A program made the translations under genes and the position numbers. Under the pieces are notes generated by a model, which had not been told where the DNA came from, searched no databases, and saw nothing but the letters and a program-made list of their open reading frames with translations. A stretch of DNA of 64,000 nucleotides from Aristolochia californica (lineage: Eukaryota > Streptophyta > Magnoliopsida > Piperales > Aristolochiaceae), in the NCBI GenBank assembly GCA_029961685.1, contig JARWKL010000008.1:29699619-29763618 (forward strand). Direction: 5' to 3'. This document shows positions 26,217-41,090 of this stretch, in pieces. Every line of letters starts with the position of its first letter. The first letter of the stretch is position 1.

Positions 26217-29200
26217 AAAAAGTTGACCAACTGATCATAGATGATTATAACATGATTTATCATGCGTAACGGGCTATATTTTTGTAAGGAATGACTTATG
26301 TATTGGGAGTCAACACTCAGTTAAAATGCCCCTGCCTCCCCCTTTTCCCGACGATTTCAAAACCTTATATATAAAAACTAAACAGAGTTTACAATCCCTA
26401 AAAATTAAAGACACTTTTTTGAATTATCTCTCCCTACATTTGTGAATTGGTCATTTACATTTTAGTTCTTTACTTTTTTCTTAAATCAAACTTGAGTTTT
26501 CACTTTCACTTCATCTCGAAAACAAAAAAAGGGATTAAAGGAAAAAATAGATCACAACAAAATGAAAATTTAAGATTTTATGTATGGATAGAATTTTGAA
26601 GCAATAAAAAATACAAAGTAAAGAAAATTCTTTCACACACCACAAATGAACACAAAAGTTTTGTTATTAGAGTTTCGAAAATTGCACTTGTTAAACCCTA
26701 ATAGCTTGGAATTTTATAAGAAAGAGATTTTTCTACCCATGTTTTAAAAAATAGATATGTATGCTTGAAACATGTTAAAGATGAAAATGATCTATGGATC
26801 CAAACCTTTTAAAGAGAATGACATTAAATTCTCAAGTGAACGTGCGTTGGGATACTTACCTGAGTCAAACAATCTAATATTTTGCCGATTTAGAAAAAGC
26901 TGACCTAACGATCATAATTGATTGTAATGTGATTTATCATGTGTAACGGTCTATATTTTTGTAAGGAATTACTTATGGATCTGGAGTCAACACACAATTA
27001 AAAATCCCCCGCCTCCCCCTTTTCCTGATGATTGCAAAACCTGATATATTAAAACTTAAAAGAGTTGACAATCCCAAAAAATTACAGACATTTTTTGGAA
27101 TTTTCTCTCCCTACATTTGTGCATTGTGCATTTCCATTTTAGATGTATACTTTTTTCTTAAATCAAAACTTGTGTTTTTACTTTCCCTTCATCTCGTAAA
27201 CAAAAGAAGAGATAAAAGGAAAAAACAGATCACAACAAAATGAAAATTTTAGAGTTTATGTATGGAAAAAATTTAACGCAATAACAAATGCAAGTCAAGA
27301 TAATTTATTCACACACCACAAATGAACACAAAAGTTTTGTTTTCAAAGTTTGGGAAATTCCAGTAGTTCAACCCTAATAGCTTGGAATTTTATAAGAAAG
27401 AGCTATTTCTACACCTGTTTTAAAAAAATGGATATGAATGCTTGAAATATGTTAAAGATGTAAATGACCTTTGTATCCAAACCTTTTAAAGAGAATAACT
27501 TAAAATTCTCTAGTGAACGTGCGGTGGGAAATTTACCCGAGTCAAACAAGCCATTATTTTGCTCATTTACAAAAAGCTGACTTAGAGATCATAGATGATT
27601 GTATAGTGATTTATCATGCGTAACGGGCTATATTTTTGTATGGAATGACTTATGGATTGGGAGGCAACACTCAGTTAAAAATCTCCCGCCTCCCCCATTT
27701 CTTGACGATAGCAAAACCTCATATATAAAAACTAAAAAGAGTTTACAATCCCTTATAATTATAGACACTTTTTGAAATTATCTCTCTCTTTATTTGTGTA
27801 TTGTGCATTTATATTTTAGATTATATTTTTCCCAATTAATTATAGATACTTTCCCATCATCTTGTAAACAAAAAAAGAGATAAAAGGCAAAAATAGATCA
27901 CAAAAAGGTTAAAATTATAGAGTTTAAGTATGGAAAGAATTTAAAGCAATAAAAAATGCAAGAAAATAAAATTTATTCACACAATACAAATGAACACAAA
28001 AGTTTTGTTATCCTAGTTTGGGAAATTCCACTAGTTCAACCTAATAGCGTGGAATTTTATAAGAAAGAGATTTTTCTACATATGTTTTAAAAAATTGATA
28101 TGCATGCTTAAAACATGTAAAAGATGCAAATGACCTATGGATCCAATCCTTTTAAAGAGAATAACATTAAATTCTCAAGTGAACGTATGGTGGGATATTT
28201 ACCTGAGTCACACAAGCCATTGTTTTGCCCAATTACAAAAAGTTGAGCTAACGATCTTAGAAGATTGTAAAGAGATTTAGCATACGTAACAGCTATATTT
28301 TTGTAAGGAATGACTTATGGATTGGGACGCAACACTCAGTTAAATATCCCCCACCTCCCTCTTTTCTCGACGATTGAAAAACATGATATATAAAAACTAA
28401 AATGAGTTTACTATCCCTAAAAATTACTGACACTTTTTGGAATTATCTCTCTCCACATTTGTGCATTGTGTATTTCCATTTTAGATGTATACTTTTTTCT
28501 TAGATCACAACTTGAGTTTTCACTTTCCCTTCATCTCGTAAACAAAAAAAGATATAAAAGGCAAAGATAGATCACAAAAAAATGAAAATTTTAGAGTTTA
28601 TGTATGGAAAGAATTTAAAGTAATATCAAATGCAAGTAAACAAAATTTATTCACACCCCACAAATGAACACAAAAGTTTTGTTATCCATGTTTGGGAAAT
28701 TCTACTAGTTCAACCCTAATAGCTTGGAATCTTATAAGAAAGAGATTTTTCGACACATGATTTAAAAAATGGATATTATGTATGGTTGAAACATGTTAAA
28801 GATGCAAATGACCTATGGATCCAAAACTTTTAATGAGAATAACATTAAATTCTCAAGTGAACGTGAGGTGGGATATTTACCAGAGTGAAACAAGCCATTA
28901 TTTTGCCCATTTACAAAAAGCTGACCTAACGATCATAGATGATTGTATAGTGATTTATCATGCATGACAGGTTATATTTTTGCAAGGAATTATGTATAGA
29001 TTGGGAGTCAACACTCAGTTATGGATCCCCCGCCTCCCCCTTTTATTGACGATTACAAAACCTGATATATAAAAACTAAAAAGAGTTTACTATCCCTAAA
29101 AATTACAGACACTTTTTGGAATTATCTCTCAATACTTTTTTGCATTGTGCATTTCCATTTAAGATGTATAGTTTTTTCTTATATCAAAACTTGAGTTTTC

Positions 29201-32200
29201 ACTTTCCCATCATCTTGTAAACAAAAAAAGAGATAAAGGGCAAATAGATCAGAACAAAATGAAAATTTTAGAGTTTATGTATGGAAAGAATATAAAGCAA
29301 TAAAAACTGTAAGTAAATAAAATTTAATCACACAGCACAAATGAACACAAAATTTTCGTTACCCAAGTTTGGGTAATTCCACTAGTTCAACCCTAATAGC
29401 TTGGAATTTTATAAGAAAGATATTTTTCTACACAAGTTTTAAAAAATGAATATGCATGCTTGAAACATGTTAACGAGGCAAATGACCTATTGAACCAAAC
29501 CTTTTAAAGCGAATAACATTAAATTCTCAAGTGAACGTGCGGTGGGATATTTACCCGAGTAAAATAAACCATTATTTTGCCCATTTACATAAAGTTGACC
29601 TAACGATCATAGATGGTTGTAAAGTGATTTATCATTTGTAACGGGCAATATTTTTTTAAGGAATGACTTATGGATTGGGAGTCAACACTCAGTTAAAAAT
29701 CCCACGCTACCCCCTTTTCCCTACGATTGCAAAACATGATTTATAAATACTAAAAAGAGTTTACAATCCTTAAAAATTGTAGACACTTTTTGGAATTATC
29801 TCTCTCAAATTTTTTGCATTGTCCATTTCCTTTTAAGATGTATACTTTTTTCTTAAATCAAAACTTCAGTTTTCACTTTCCCTTCATCTCGCAAACAGAA
29901 AAAGAGATAAAAGGTAAAAATAGATCACTAATAAGTAAAAATTTTAGAGTTTATGTATGTAAAGAATTTGAAGAACTTACAAATGCATGTAAAGAAAATT
30001 TATTCACACACCACAGATGAACACAAAAGTTTTTTTTATCCATGTTTGAGAAATTCCACTAGTTCAACCCTAATAGCTTGGAATATTATAAGAAAGAGAT
30101 TTTTCTACACATGTTTTAAAAAATGGATATGCACGCTTGAAACATGATAAAGATGCAAATGACCTATGGATCCAAACATTTTAATGAGAATGACAATAAA
30201 ATCTCAAATGAACGTGCGATAGGACATTTACCCGACTCAAACAAGCCATTATTTTGCCCATTTACAAAAAGCTGATCTAACGATAATAGATTATTATAAA
30301 GTGATTTATCATGCATAACGGGCAATATTTTTTTAAGGAATGGCCTATGGATAGGGAGTCAACACTCAGTTAAAAATCCCCGCCTCCCCCTTTTCCCGGC
30401 GATTGCAAAACCTTATGTATAAAAACTAAAAAGAGTTTACAATCCCTAAAAATTACAAACACTTTTTTGAATTATCTATTAATACATTTTTCCATTGTGC
30501 ATTTCCATTTTAGATCTATACTTTTTTCTGAAATCAAAACTTGAGTTTTCACTTTCCCATCATCTTGTATACAAAAAGAGATAAAAGGTAAAAATAGATC
30601 AGAACAAAATGAAAATTTTAGAGTTTATGTATGGAAAGAATAGAAAGCAATAAAAAATGTATGTTAAGAAAATTTGTTCACACACCAAAAATGAACACAA
30701 AAGTTTTGTTGCCCAAGTTTGGGAAATTCCACTAGTTCAACCCTAATAGCTTGGAATTTTATAAGAAAGAGATTTTTCTACACATGTTTAAAAAAATGGA
30801 TATGCATGCTTGAAAGATGTTAAAAAGGCAAATGACCTATGGATCCCAACCTTTTAAATAGAATTACATTAAATTCTCAAGTGAAGGTGTGGTGGAATAT
30901 TTACCCGAGCCAAACAAGCCTTTATTTTGCCCATTTACATAAAGCTGACCGAACGATCATAGATGATAGTAAAGTGATTTATCATGCGGATGGGCTATAT
31001 TTTTGTACTAATGGATTGGGAGTCAACACTCAGTTAAAAATCCGCCGCCTCCACCTTTTCCCGATGATTGGAAAACCTGATATATAAAAACAGAAAAGAG
31101 TTTACAATCCTTAAAAATGACAGACACTTTTTGGAATTATCTCTCTCAATATTTTTTCATTGTGCATTTGCATTTAAGATATATAATTTTTTCTTAAATC
31201 AAAACTTGAGTTCTCACTTTCCCTTCATCTCGTAAACAAAAACTGAGATAAAAGGGAAAAATAGATAACTACAAAATAAAGAAATTAGAGTTTATGTATG
31301 GAAAGAATTTAAAGCAATTAAAAATGCAAGTAAAGAAAATTTATTCACACACCACAAATGAACACAAATGTTTTGTTATCCATGTTTGGGAAATTCCACT
31401 AGTTCAACCCTAATAGTTTGGAATTTTATAAGAAAATGATTTTTCTACACATGTTTTAAAAAATGGATATGGATGTTTGAAACATGTTAAAGATGAAAAT
31501 GACTTATGGATCCACACCTTTTAAAGAGAATGACATTAAATTTTAAAGTGAACGTGCGGTGGGATATTTACCCGAGTCAAACAAGCCATTATTTTGCCCA
31601 TATACAAAAAACTGACCAAACGATAATAGATGATTGTGAAGTGATTTATCATGCGTAACGGGCTATATTTTTGCTAGGAATGACTTATGGATTTGAAGTC
31701 AACACTCTATTAAAAATCTCCCGCCTCCCCCTTTTCCCGACGATTGCATAACCTGTTGTACAAAAACTAAAAAGAGTTTTCAATCTCTAAAATTACAGAC
31801 ACTTTTTGGAATTATCTCTCTCTACTTTTGTGCATTGTGTATTTCCATTTTAGATGTATACTTTTTTGTTAAATCAAAACTTGAGTTTTCACTTTCCCTT
31901 CATCTCGTACACAAAAAAAGAGATAAAAGGCAAAAATAGATCACAACAAAATGAAAATTTTAGAGTTTATGTATGGAAAGAATTTAAAGCAATTAAAAAT
32001 GCAAGTAAAGAAAAATTATTCACACAGTACAAATGAAAACAAAAGTTTTGTTATCCTAGTTTGGGAAATTCCACTACTTCAACCCTAATAGCTTGGAATT
32101 TTATAAGAAAGAGATTTTTCTAAACATGTTTTAAAAAATTGATATGCATGCTTGAAACATGTTAAAAATTCGAATGACCTATGGATCCAAACCTTTTAAA

Positions 32201-32958
32201 GATAAAAACATTAAATTATCAAGTGAACGTGCGGTAGGATATTTAACCGAGTCAAACAAGCCATTATTTTGCTGATTTACAAAAAGCTGACCTACCGATC
32301 AGAGATGATTGTAAAGTGATTTATGATGACTAACGAGCTATATTTTTTTAAGGAATGACTGATGGATAGGGAGTCAACACTCAGTTAAAAATCCCTTGCC
32401 TGCCCCTTTTCCCGACGATTGCAAAACCTGATATACAAAAACGTAAAAGAATTTACAATCCATAAAAATTACAAACATTTTTCTGACTTATCTCTATCTA
32501 CATTTGTGTATTGTGCATTTCAGTTTTAGATGTATACTTTTTTTATAAATCCAAACTTGAGTTTTCACTTTCCCTTCACCTTGTGTACAAAAAAAAGAGG
32601 TAAAAGACAAAAAATAGATCATAACAAAATGAAAATTTTAGAGTTTAGATATGGAAAGAATTTAAAGAAATAACAAATTCAAGTAAAGAAAATTTATTGA
32701 CACACCACAAATGAACACAAAAGTTATGTTATCCAAGTTTGGGAAATTCCACTAGTTAAACCCTAATAGCTTGGAATTTTATAAGAAAGAGATTTTTCTA
32801 CACATGTTTTAAAAAATGGATATGCATGCTTGAAACATGTTAAAGATGCAAATGACCTACGGATCCAAACCTTTTAAAAGGGATAACATTAAATTCTCAA
32901 ATGAACATGCGGTTGCATATTTACCCGAGTTAAAAAAGTCATTAATTTGCCCATTTAA
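26217..32958 (-). repeat. Right arm, units R11-R20 (- orientation)
   Basis: Unit ends are 26893, 27570, 28236, 28914, 29588, 30265, 30938, 31605, 32280 and 32958. Lengths are very even, 666-678 bp. R13 has a small rearranged A/T stretch near 27820-27850, where the usual TAAATCAAAACTTGAG is replaced. All are A subfamily. No gene or foreign insertion is visible. Confidence 0.95.
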
Positions 32959-35900
32959 AAAAAGCTGACCTATCGATCATAGATGACTGTAAAATGATAT
33001 ATCATGCGTAACATGCTATATTTTTGTAAGGAATAACTTAAGGATTGGGAGTCAACACTAAGTTAAAAACCCCCTGCCTCCCCCATTTCCCGATGATTGC
33101 AAAACCTGATATATAAAAACTTAAAAGAGTTTACAATCCCTAAAAATTACAAACACTTTTTGGAATTATCTCTCTCTAAATATGTGCATTGTGCATTTAA
33201 ATTTTAGATGTATAGTTTTTTCTTAAATCTAAACTTGAGTTTTCACTTTTCCTTCATCTCGTAAACAAAAAAAGAGATAAAAGGCAAAAATAGATCCCCA
33301 CAAAATGAAACATTTAGAGTATATGTATGGATATAATTTAAAGAAATAACAAATTTAAGTAAAGAAAATTTATTAACTCACGTCAAATGCACACAAAATT
33401 TTTGTTATCCAAGTTTGGGAAATTCCACTAGTTCAACCCTAATTGCTTGGAATTTGATAAGAAAGAGATTTTTCTACACATGTTTTAAAAAATGGATAAC
33501 AATGTCTGAAGCATGTTAAAGATGCAAATGACCTATGGATCCATACCATTTAAAGAGAATAACATTAAATTCTGAAGTGAACGTCCGACGAGATATTTAC
33601 TAGAGTCAAACAAGTCATTATTTTGCCCATTTACAAAAAGTTGACCTAACGATCATAGATGATTGTTAAGTGATTTATCATGCGTATCAGGCTATATTTT
33701 TGTAAGGAATAACTTATGAATTGGTAGTCAACACTCAGTTAAAATCCCCCGTCTCCCCCTTTTACCGACGATTGCAAAACCAGATATATAAAAACTAGAA
33801 AGAGTTTACAATCCCTAAAAATTACAGACATTTTTTGGAATTATCTCTCTCTACATTTGTGCATTGTGCTTTTCCATTTTAGATGTATACATTTTTCTTA
33901 AATCAAACTTTTATTTTTCACTTTCCCTTCATCTCGTAAACAAAAAAAGAGATAAAAGGCCTAAATAGATCACAACAAAATAAAATTTTAGAGTTTATGT
34001 ATGGAAAGAATTTAAAGCAATAACAAATGTAAGTAAAGAAAATTTATTCACACACCACAAATGAAGACAAAAGTTTTGTTATCCAAGTTTGGAAAATTCC
34101 ACTAGTTCAACCATAATAGTTTGGAATTTTATAAGAAAGAGATATTTTTACACATGTTTTTAAAAAATTATATGCATGCTTGAAACATGTTAATTATGCA
34201 AATGACCTATGGATCCAACACTTTTAAAGAGAATAACATTAAATTCTCAAGTGAACGTGCGGTGTGTTATTTATTCGAGTCAAACAAACTATTATTTTGC
34301 CAATTTACAAAAAGCTGACCTAACGATCATAGCTGATTGTAAAGTGATTTATTATGTGTAACGGGCCATATTTTTGTAAGGACTGACATAAGGATTTGGA
34401 GTCAACACTCAGTTAAAAATTCCCCACATCCCCCCTTTCCTAACGATTGTAAAACCTGATATATAAATACTAAAAAGAGTTTACAATCCCTAAAAATTAC
34501 TGATACTTTTTTCTTAAATCAAAGCTCTAATTTTCACTTTCCCTTCATCATGTAAACAAAAAAAGAGATAAAAGGCAAAAATAGATCACAACAAAATGAA
34601 AATTTTAGAGTTTATGTATGGAAAGAATTAAAAGCAATAACAAATATAAGTAAAGAAAATTTATTCACACACCGCAAATGAACACAAAAGTTTTATTATC
34701 CAAGGTTGGGAAATTCCACTAGTTCAACCCCAATAGCATGGAATATTATAAGAAGGAGATTTTTCTACACATGTTTTAAAAAATGGATATGCATGCTTAA
34801 AACATGTTAAAGATGCAAATGACCTATGGATCCAAACATTTTAAAGAGAATAACATTAAATTCTCACGTGAATGTGCTGTGGGATATTTACCCGAGTCAA
34901 ACAAGCCATTATTTTGCCCATTTAATAAAATCTGACCTAACGATCATAGATGATTGTAAAGTGATTTATCCTGCGCAACAAGCTATATTTTTTTAAGGAA
35001 TTTCTTATGGATTGGAAGTCAACACTCCGTTCAAAATCCCCAGCCTCCCCTTTTTCCCGACGATTGCAAAACCTAATTAATAAAAACTAAAATGAGTTTA
35101 CAATCCTAAAAAATTACAAACGGTTTTTGATATTATCTCTCTCTACATTTGTTCATTGTGCTTTTCCATTTTAGATGTATAATTTTTTCTTAATTCAAAA
35201 ATTGAGTTTTCACTTTTCCTTCATCTCGTAAACAAAAAAAGAGATAAAAGGCAAAAATAGATCACAACAAAATGAAAATTTAAGAGTTTATGTATGGAAA
35301 TAATTTAAAGCAATAACAATTGTAAGTAAATAAAATTTATCCACACCAAACAAATGAACACAAAAGTTTTGTTATCCAAGGTTGGGAAATTCCACTAGTT
35401 CAACCCTAATAATATGGAATTTTATAAGAAAGATATTTTTCTACACATGTTTAAAAAAATGGATCAGCATGCTTGAAACTTGTTAAAGATGTAAATGACT
35501 TATGGATCCAAACATTTTAAAGAGAAAAACATTAAATTCTCAAGTGAACGTGCGGTGGGATATTTACCAAAGTCAAACAAGCCATTATTTTGCCCATTTA
35601 GAAAAAGTTGACCTAACGATCATAGATGATTGTAAAGAGATTTATCATGCATAAAGGGCTATATTTTTGCAAGAAATGACTTATGGATTGGGACTCAACA
35701 ATCAGTTAAAAATCCCCCGCCTCTCCCTTTTCCTGACGATTTCAAAACCTGATATATGAAAACAAAAAAAAGTTTAAAATCACTAAAAATTATAGAAACT
35801 TTTTGGAATTATCTCTCTCCATATTTTTGCATTGTACATTTCCATTTTTTATGTATAATTTTTTCATAAATTAAAACTTGAGTTTTCACTTTCCCAACAT

Positions 35901-38900
35901 CTCGTAAAAAAAAATAGATAAAAGGAATATAGAACATAATTAAAATTAGAGAGTTTATGTAAGGAAAGAATTTAAAGCAATAACAAATGTAAGTAAAGAA
36001 AATTTATTCACACACCACAAATGAACAAAAAAGTTTTGTTATCCAAGTATGGAAAATTCCACTAGTTCGACCCTAATAGCTTGGAATTTTATTAAAAAAG
36101 AGATTTTTCTACACATATTTTAAAAAATGGATATACATGCTTGAAACATTTTAAAGATGCAAATGACCTATGGATCAAAACCGATTAAAGAGAATAATAT
36201 TAAATTCTCAAGTGAACGTGCGTTGGGATATTTACCTGAGTCAAACTAGCCATTATTTTTCCCATTTACAAAAAGTTGACCTAACGATCATAGATTATTG
36301 TAAAGTGATTTATCATCCGTAACATGAGATATTTTTGTAAGGAATGACTTCTGGATTGGGAGTCAACACTCAGTTAAATATCCCCCGCCTCCCCCTTTTC
36401 CCAATGATTCCAAAACCTGATATATAAAAACTAAAAATAGTTTACAATCCCTAAAAATTGTAGACACGTTTTGTAATTATCTCATTCTACATTTGCACAA
36501 TGTGCATTTCCTTTTTATATGTATACTTCTTTCTTAAATCAAAACTTTAGTTTTAACTTTCCCTACATCTCGTAAATAAAAAAAAGAGGTAAAAGGCAAA
36601 TATATCACAACAAAACTAAAATCTTAGAGTTTATGTATGGAAAGCATTTAAACCAACAACAAATGTAAGTAAAGAAAATTTATTCACACACCACAATTGA
36701 ACACAAAAGTTTTGTTATCCAAGTTTGGGAAATTCCACTAGTTCAACCCTAATAGCTTGAAATTTTATAAGAAAGAGATTTTTCTACACATGTTTTAAAA
36801 AATGGATATGCATGCTTGAAAAATGTTAAAGATGCAAATGACCTATAGATCCAAACCTTTTAAAGGGAATAACATTAAATTCTCAAGTGAACGTGCGGTT
36901 GGATATTTACCCGAGTCAAACAAGCCTTTATTTTGCCCATTTTCAAAATGCTAACCTAACAATCATAGATGACTCTTAAGTGATTGATCAGGCGTAACAG
37001 GCTATATTTTTGGTAAGGAATGACTTATGGATTGGGAGTCAGCACTCAGTTAAAAATCCCTCTCCTCCCCCTTTTCCTGACGATTGCAAAACCTAAAATA
37101 TAAAAACTAAAAAGAGTTTAAAATCCTTAAAAATGACAGAGACTTTTTGGAATTATCTCTCTCTACATTTCTGCATTGTGCATTTTCATTTTAGATGTAT
37201 AATTTTTTATTAAATCAAAACTCAAGTTTTCACTTTCCCTTCATCTCGTAAACAAAAAAACAGATAAAAGGAAAAAATAGATCACAAAAAAATGAAAAAT
37301 TTAGAGTTTATGTATGGAAAGAATTAAAATCAATAACAAATGTTAGTAAATAAATTTTTTTCACATACCACAATTGAACAAAAAAGTTTTCTTATCCAAG
37401 TTTGGGAAATTCCACTAGTTCAACCCTTATAGGTTGCAATTTAATAAGAAAGAGATTTTTCTACACATGTTTTAAAAAATGAATATGCATGTTTGAAACA
37501 TGTTCAATATGCAAATGACCTACGGATCCACACCATTTAAAGAAAATAATATTAAATTCTCAAGTGAACGTGCGATGTGATATTTACCTGAGTCAAACAA
37601 GCCATTATTTTGCCCATTTACAAAAAACTGACCTGACGATCATAGATGATTGTAAAGTGATTTATAATTCAGAACGGGCTATATTTTTGTAAGGAATGAC
37701 TTATGGATTGGTAGTCAACACTCAGTTAAAAAGCCCTCGCCTCCCCCTTTTCTTGACGATTGCAAAATCTGATATATTAAAACTAAAAAGAGTTTACATT
37801 CCCTAAAAATTACAGACACTTTTTGAAATTATCTCACTCTACATTTTTGTATTGTGCATTTCTATTTTAGATATATTATTTTTTTTCAAATCAAAACTAG
37901 AGTTTTCACTTTCCCTTCATCTCGTATACAAAAAAAGAGAAAAAAGGCCTAAATTGATCACAACAAAATGAAAATTTTAGATTTTATGTGTGGAAAGAAT
38001 TTAAAGCAATAACAAATGTAAAAAAGATAATTTATTCACGCACCACAAATGAGCACAAAAGTTTTGTTATCCATGTTTGGGAAATTCCACATGTTCATCC
38101 CTAATAGCTTGGAATTTTATAAGAAAGAGATTTTTCTAAACATGTTTGAAAAAATAGATATGCATGCTTGAAACGTATTAAAGATGCAAATGACCTATGG
38201 ATCCAAACTTTTTAAACAGAATAACATTAAATTCTCAAGTGAACGTGCGGTGGGTTATTTACCCGAGTCAAACAAGACATTATTTTGCCCATTTACAAAA
38301 AGCTGACCTACCGATCAAAGATGATTGTAAAGTGATTTATTTTGTGTAACGGTCTATATTTTGGTAAGGAATGACTTATGGATTTGGAGTCAACACTCAG
38401 TTAAAAATCCCCCGCCTCTCCCTTTTCCGGACGATTGCAAAACCGGATATATGAAAACTAAAAAGAGTTTAAAATCACTAAAAATTACAGACACTTTTTG
38501 GAATTATCTCTCTCTATATATTTTTGCATTGTACATTTCCATTTTAGATGTATACTTTTTTCATAAATTAAAACTTGAGTTTTCACTTTCCCAACATCTT
38601 GTAAAAAAAAAGATAAAAGGAAAATACAACATAATTAAAATTAGAGAGTTTATGTAAGGAAAGAATTTAAAGCAATAACAAATGTAAGTAAAGAAAATTT
38701 ATTCACACACCACAAATGAACAGAAAAGTTTTGTTATCCAAGTATGGAAAATTCCACTAGTTCGACCCTAATAGCTTGGAATTTTATTAAAAAAGAGATT
38801 TTTCTACACATATTTTAAAAAATGGATATGCATGCTTGAAACATTTCAAAGATGCAAATGACCCATGGATCAAAACCGTTTAAAGAGAATAATATTAAAT

Positions 38901-40988
38901 TCTCAAGTGAACGTGCGGTGGGATATTTACCTGAGTCAACCCAGCCATTATTTTGCCCACTTACAAAAAGTTGACCTAACGATCATAGATTATTGTAAAG
39001 TGATTTATCATGCGTAATAGGAGATATTTTTGTAAGGAATGACTTCTGGATTGGGAGTCAACACTCAGTTAAATATCCCCGCGTCCCTCTTTTACGAATG
39101 ATTGCAAAACCTGATATATAAAAACTAAAAAGAGTTTACAATCCCTAAAAATTGCAGACACGTTTTGTAATTATCTCACTCTACATTTGTACATTGTGCA
39201 TTTCCGTTTTAGGTGTATACTTTTTTCTTAAATCAAAACTTTATTTTTAACTTTCCCTACATCTCATAAATAAAAAAAGAGGTAAAAGGCAAATAGATCA
39301 CAACAAAACTAAAATCTTAGAGTTTATGTATGGAAAGCATTTAAACCAATAACAAATGTAAGTAAAGAAAATTAATCACACACCACAAATGAACACAAGT
39401 TTTGTTATCCAAGTTTGGGAAATTCCACTAGTTCAACCCTAATAGCTTGGAATTTTATAAGAAAGAGATTTTTCGAAACATGTTTTAACTAAATGGATAT
39501 GCATGCTTGAAAAATGTTAAAGATGCAAATGACCTATAGATCCAAACCTTTTAAAGAGAATAACATTAAATTCTCAAGTGAACATGCAGTTGGATATTTA
39601 CGCGAGTCAAACAAGCCATTATTTTGCCCATTTTCTAAATGCTAACCTAACGATCATAGATGACTCTTAAGTGATTGATCATGTGTAACGGTCTATATTT
39701 TTTGTGAGGAATGACTTATGGATTGGGAGTCAACATTCAGTTAAAAATCCCTTGCCTCTCCCTTTTCCTGACGATTGCAAAACCTGAGATATAAAAACTA
39801 AAAAGAGTTTAAAATCCTTAAAAATGACAGAAACAATTTGTAATTATCTCTCTCTACATTTATGCATTGTGAATTTCCATTTTGGATGTATAATTTTTTC
39901 TTACATCAAAACTCGAGTTTTCACTTTCCCTTCATCTCGCAAAACAAAAAAAGAGATAATAGGAAAAAATAGATCACAACAAAATGAAAATTTTAGAGTT
40001 TATGTATGGGAAGAATTAAAATCAATATCAAATGTAAGTAAAGAAATTTTTTTCACACACCACAAATGAACAAAAAAGTTTTGTTATCCAAGTTTGGGAA
40101 ATATCACTAGTTCAACCCATATAGGTTGCAATTTTATAAGAAAGAGATTTTTCTACACAAGTTTAAAAAAATGAATATGCATGTTTGAAACATGTTCAAA
40201 ATGCAAATGACCTACGGAACCATACCATTTAAAGAAAATAACATTAAATTCTCAAGTGAACGTGCGGTGTGATATTTACCCGAGTCAAACAGGCCATTAT
40301 TTTGCCTATTTACAAAAAGCTGACTTAACGATCATAGATGATTGTAAAGTGATTTATAATTCATACTGGGCTATATTTTTGTAAGGAATGACTTATGGAT
40401 TGGTAGTTAACACTCAGTTAAAAATCCCCCGCCTCCCCCTTTTCTCGACGATTGCAAAATCTGATATATTAAAACTAAAAAGAGTTTACAATCCCTAAAA
40501 ATTACAGACACTTTTTGGAATTATCTCACTCTACATTTTCGCATTGTGCATTTCTATTTTAGATATATTATTTTTTTTCAAATCAAAACTTTAGTTTTCA
40601 CTTTCCCTTCATCTCGTAAACAAAAAAAGAGATAAAAGGCCAAAATAGATGACAACAAAATGAAAATTTTAGAGTTTATGAATGGAAAGAATTTAAAACA
40701 ATAACAAATGTAAAAAAGATAATTTATTCACACACCACAAATGAGCACAAAAGTTTTGTTATCCAAGTTTGGGAAATTCCACATGTTCATCCCTAATAGC
40801 TTGGAATTTTATAAGAAAGAGATTTTTCTACACATGTTTTAAAAAATAGATATGCATGCATGAAATATGTTAAAGATGCAAATGACCTATGGATCCAAAC
40901 TTTTTAAAGAGAATAACATTAAATTCTCAAGTGAACATGCGGTGGGTTATTTATCCGAGTCAAACAAGACATTATTTTGCCCATTTAC
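32959..40988 (-). repeat. Right arm, units R21-R32 (- orientation)
   Basis: Unit ends are 33634, 34308, 34925, 35601, 36269, 36944, 37621, 38296, 38964, 39635, 40313 and 40988. R23 (34309-34925) is 617 bp, having lost about 58 bp at ~34503, where AAAAATTACTGA joins TACTTTTTTC. From about 35.7 kb the units fall into a duplicated four-monomer block, annotated separately. All are A subfamily. Confidence 0.95.
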
Positions 40989-41090
40989 AAAAATCTGACC
41001 TACCGATGAAAGATGATTGTAAAGTGATTTATTTTGTGTAATGGTCTATATTTTTGTAAGGAATGACTTATGGATTTGAAGTCAACACTC
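35705..41090 (-). repeat. Four-monomer higher-order duplication, two copies of ~2.69 kb
   Basis: Copy 1 is about 35705-38397 and copy 2 about 38398-41090, with an offset of 2693-2695 bp. Rare variants recur in the same order. They are CCGCCTCTCCC with ATATATGAAAAC, GAGTTTATGTAAGG (35951 and 38646), AAAGCATTTAAACC (36641 and 39334), CCTACGGA with a CATACCATTTAAAG-like stretch (~37518 and ~40210), GAGCACAAAAG with CCACATGTTCATCC, and GATTTATTTTGTGTAA. The copies look clearly closer to each other than to adjacent monomers. This is recent segmental amplification within the satellite. The ends are approximate. Confidence 0.85.

Noticed and set aside
38361..38657. 98-codon open frame, with related 60-93-codon frames at 19535, 20190, 43728, 56525 and 61633 (+ strand), sharing a proline-rich stretch
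   Set aside because: They lie at the same phase of the monomer. The prolines are the C-rich strand of the G-rich tract. Most copies of the unit break the frame by stops or indels, and no codon-level conservation or domain is apparent. They are satellite by-products.
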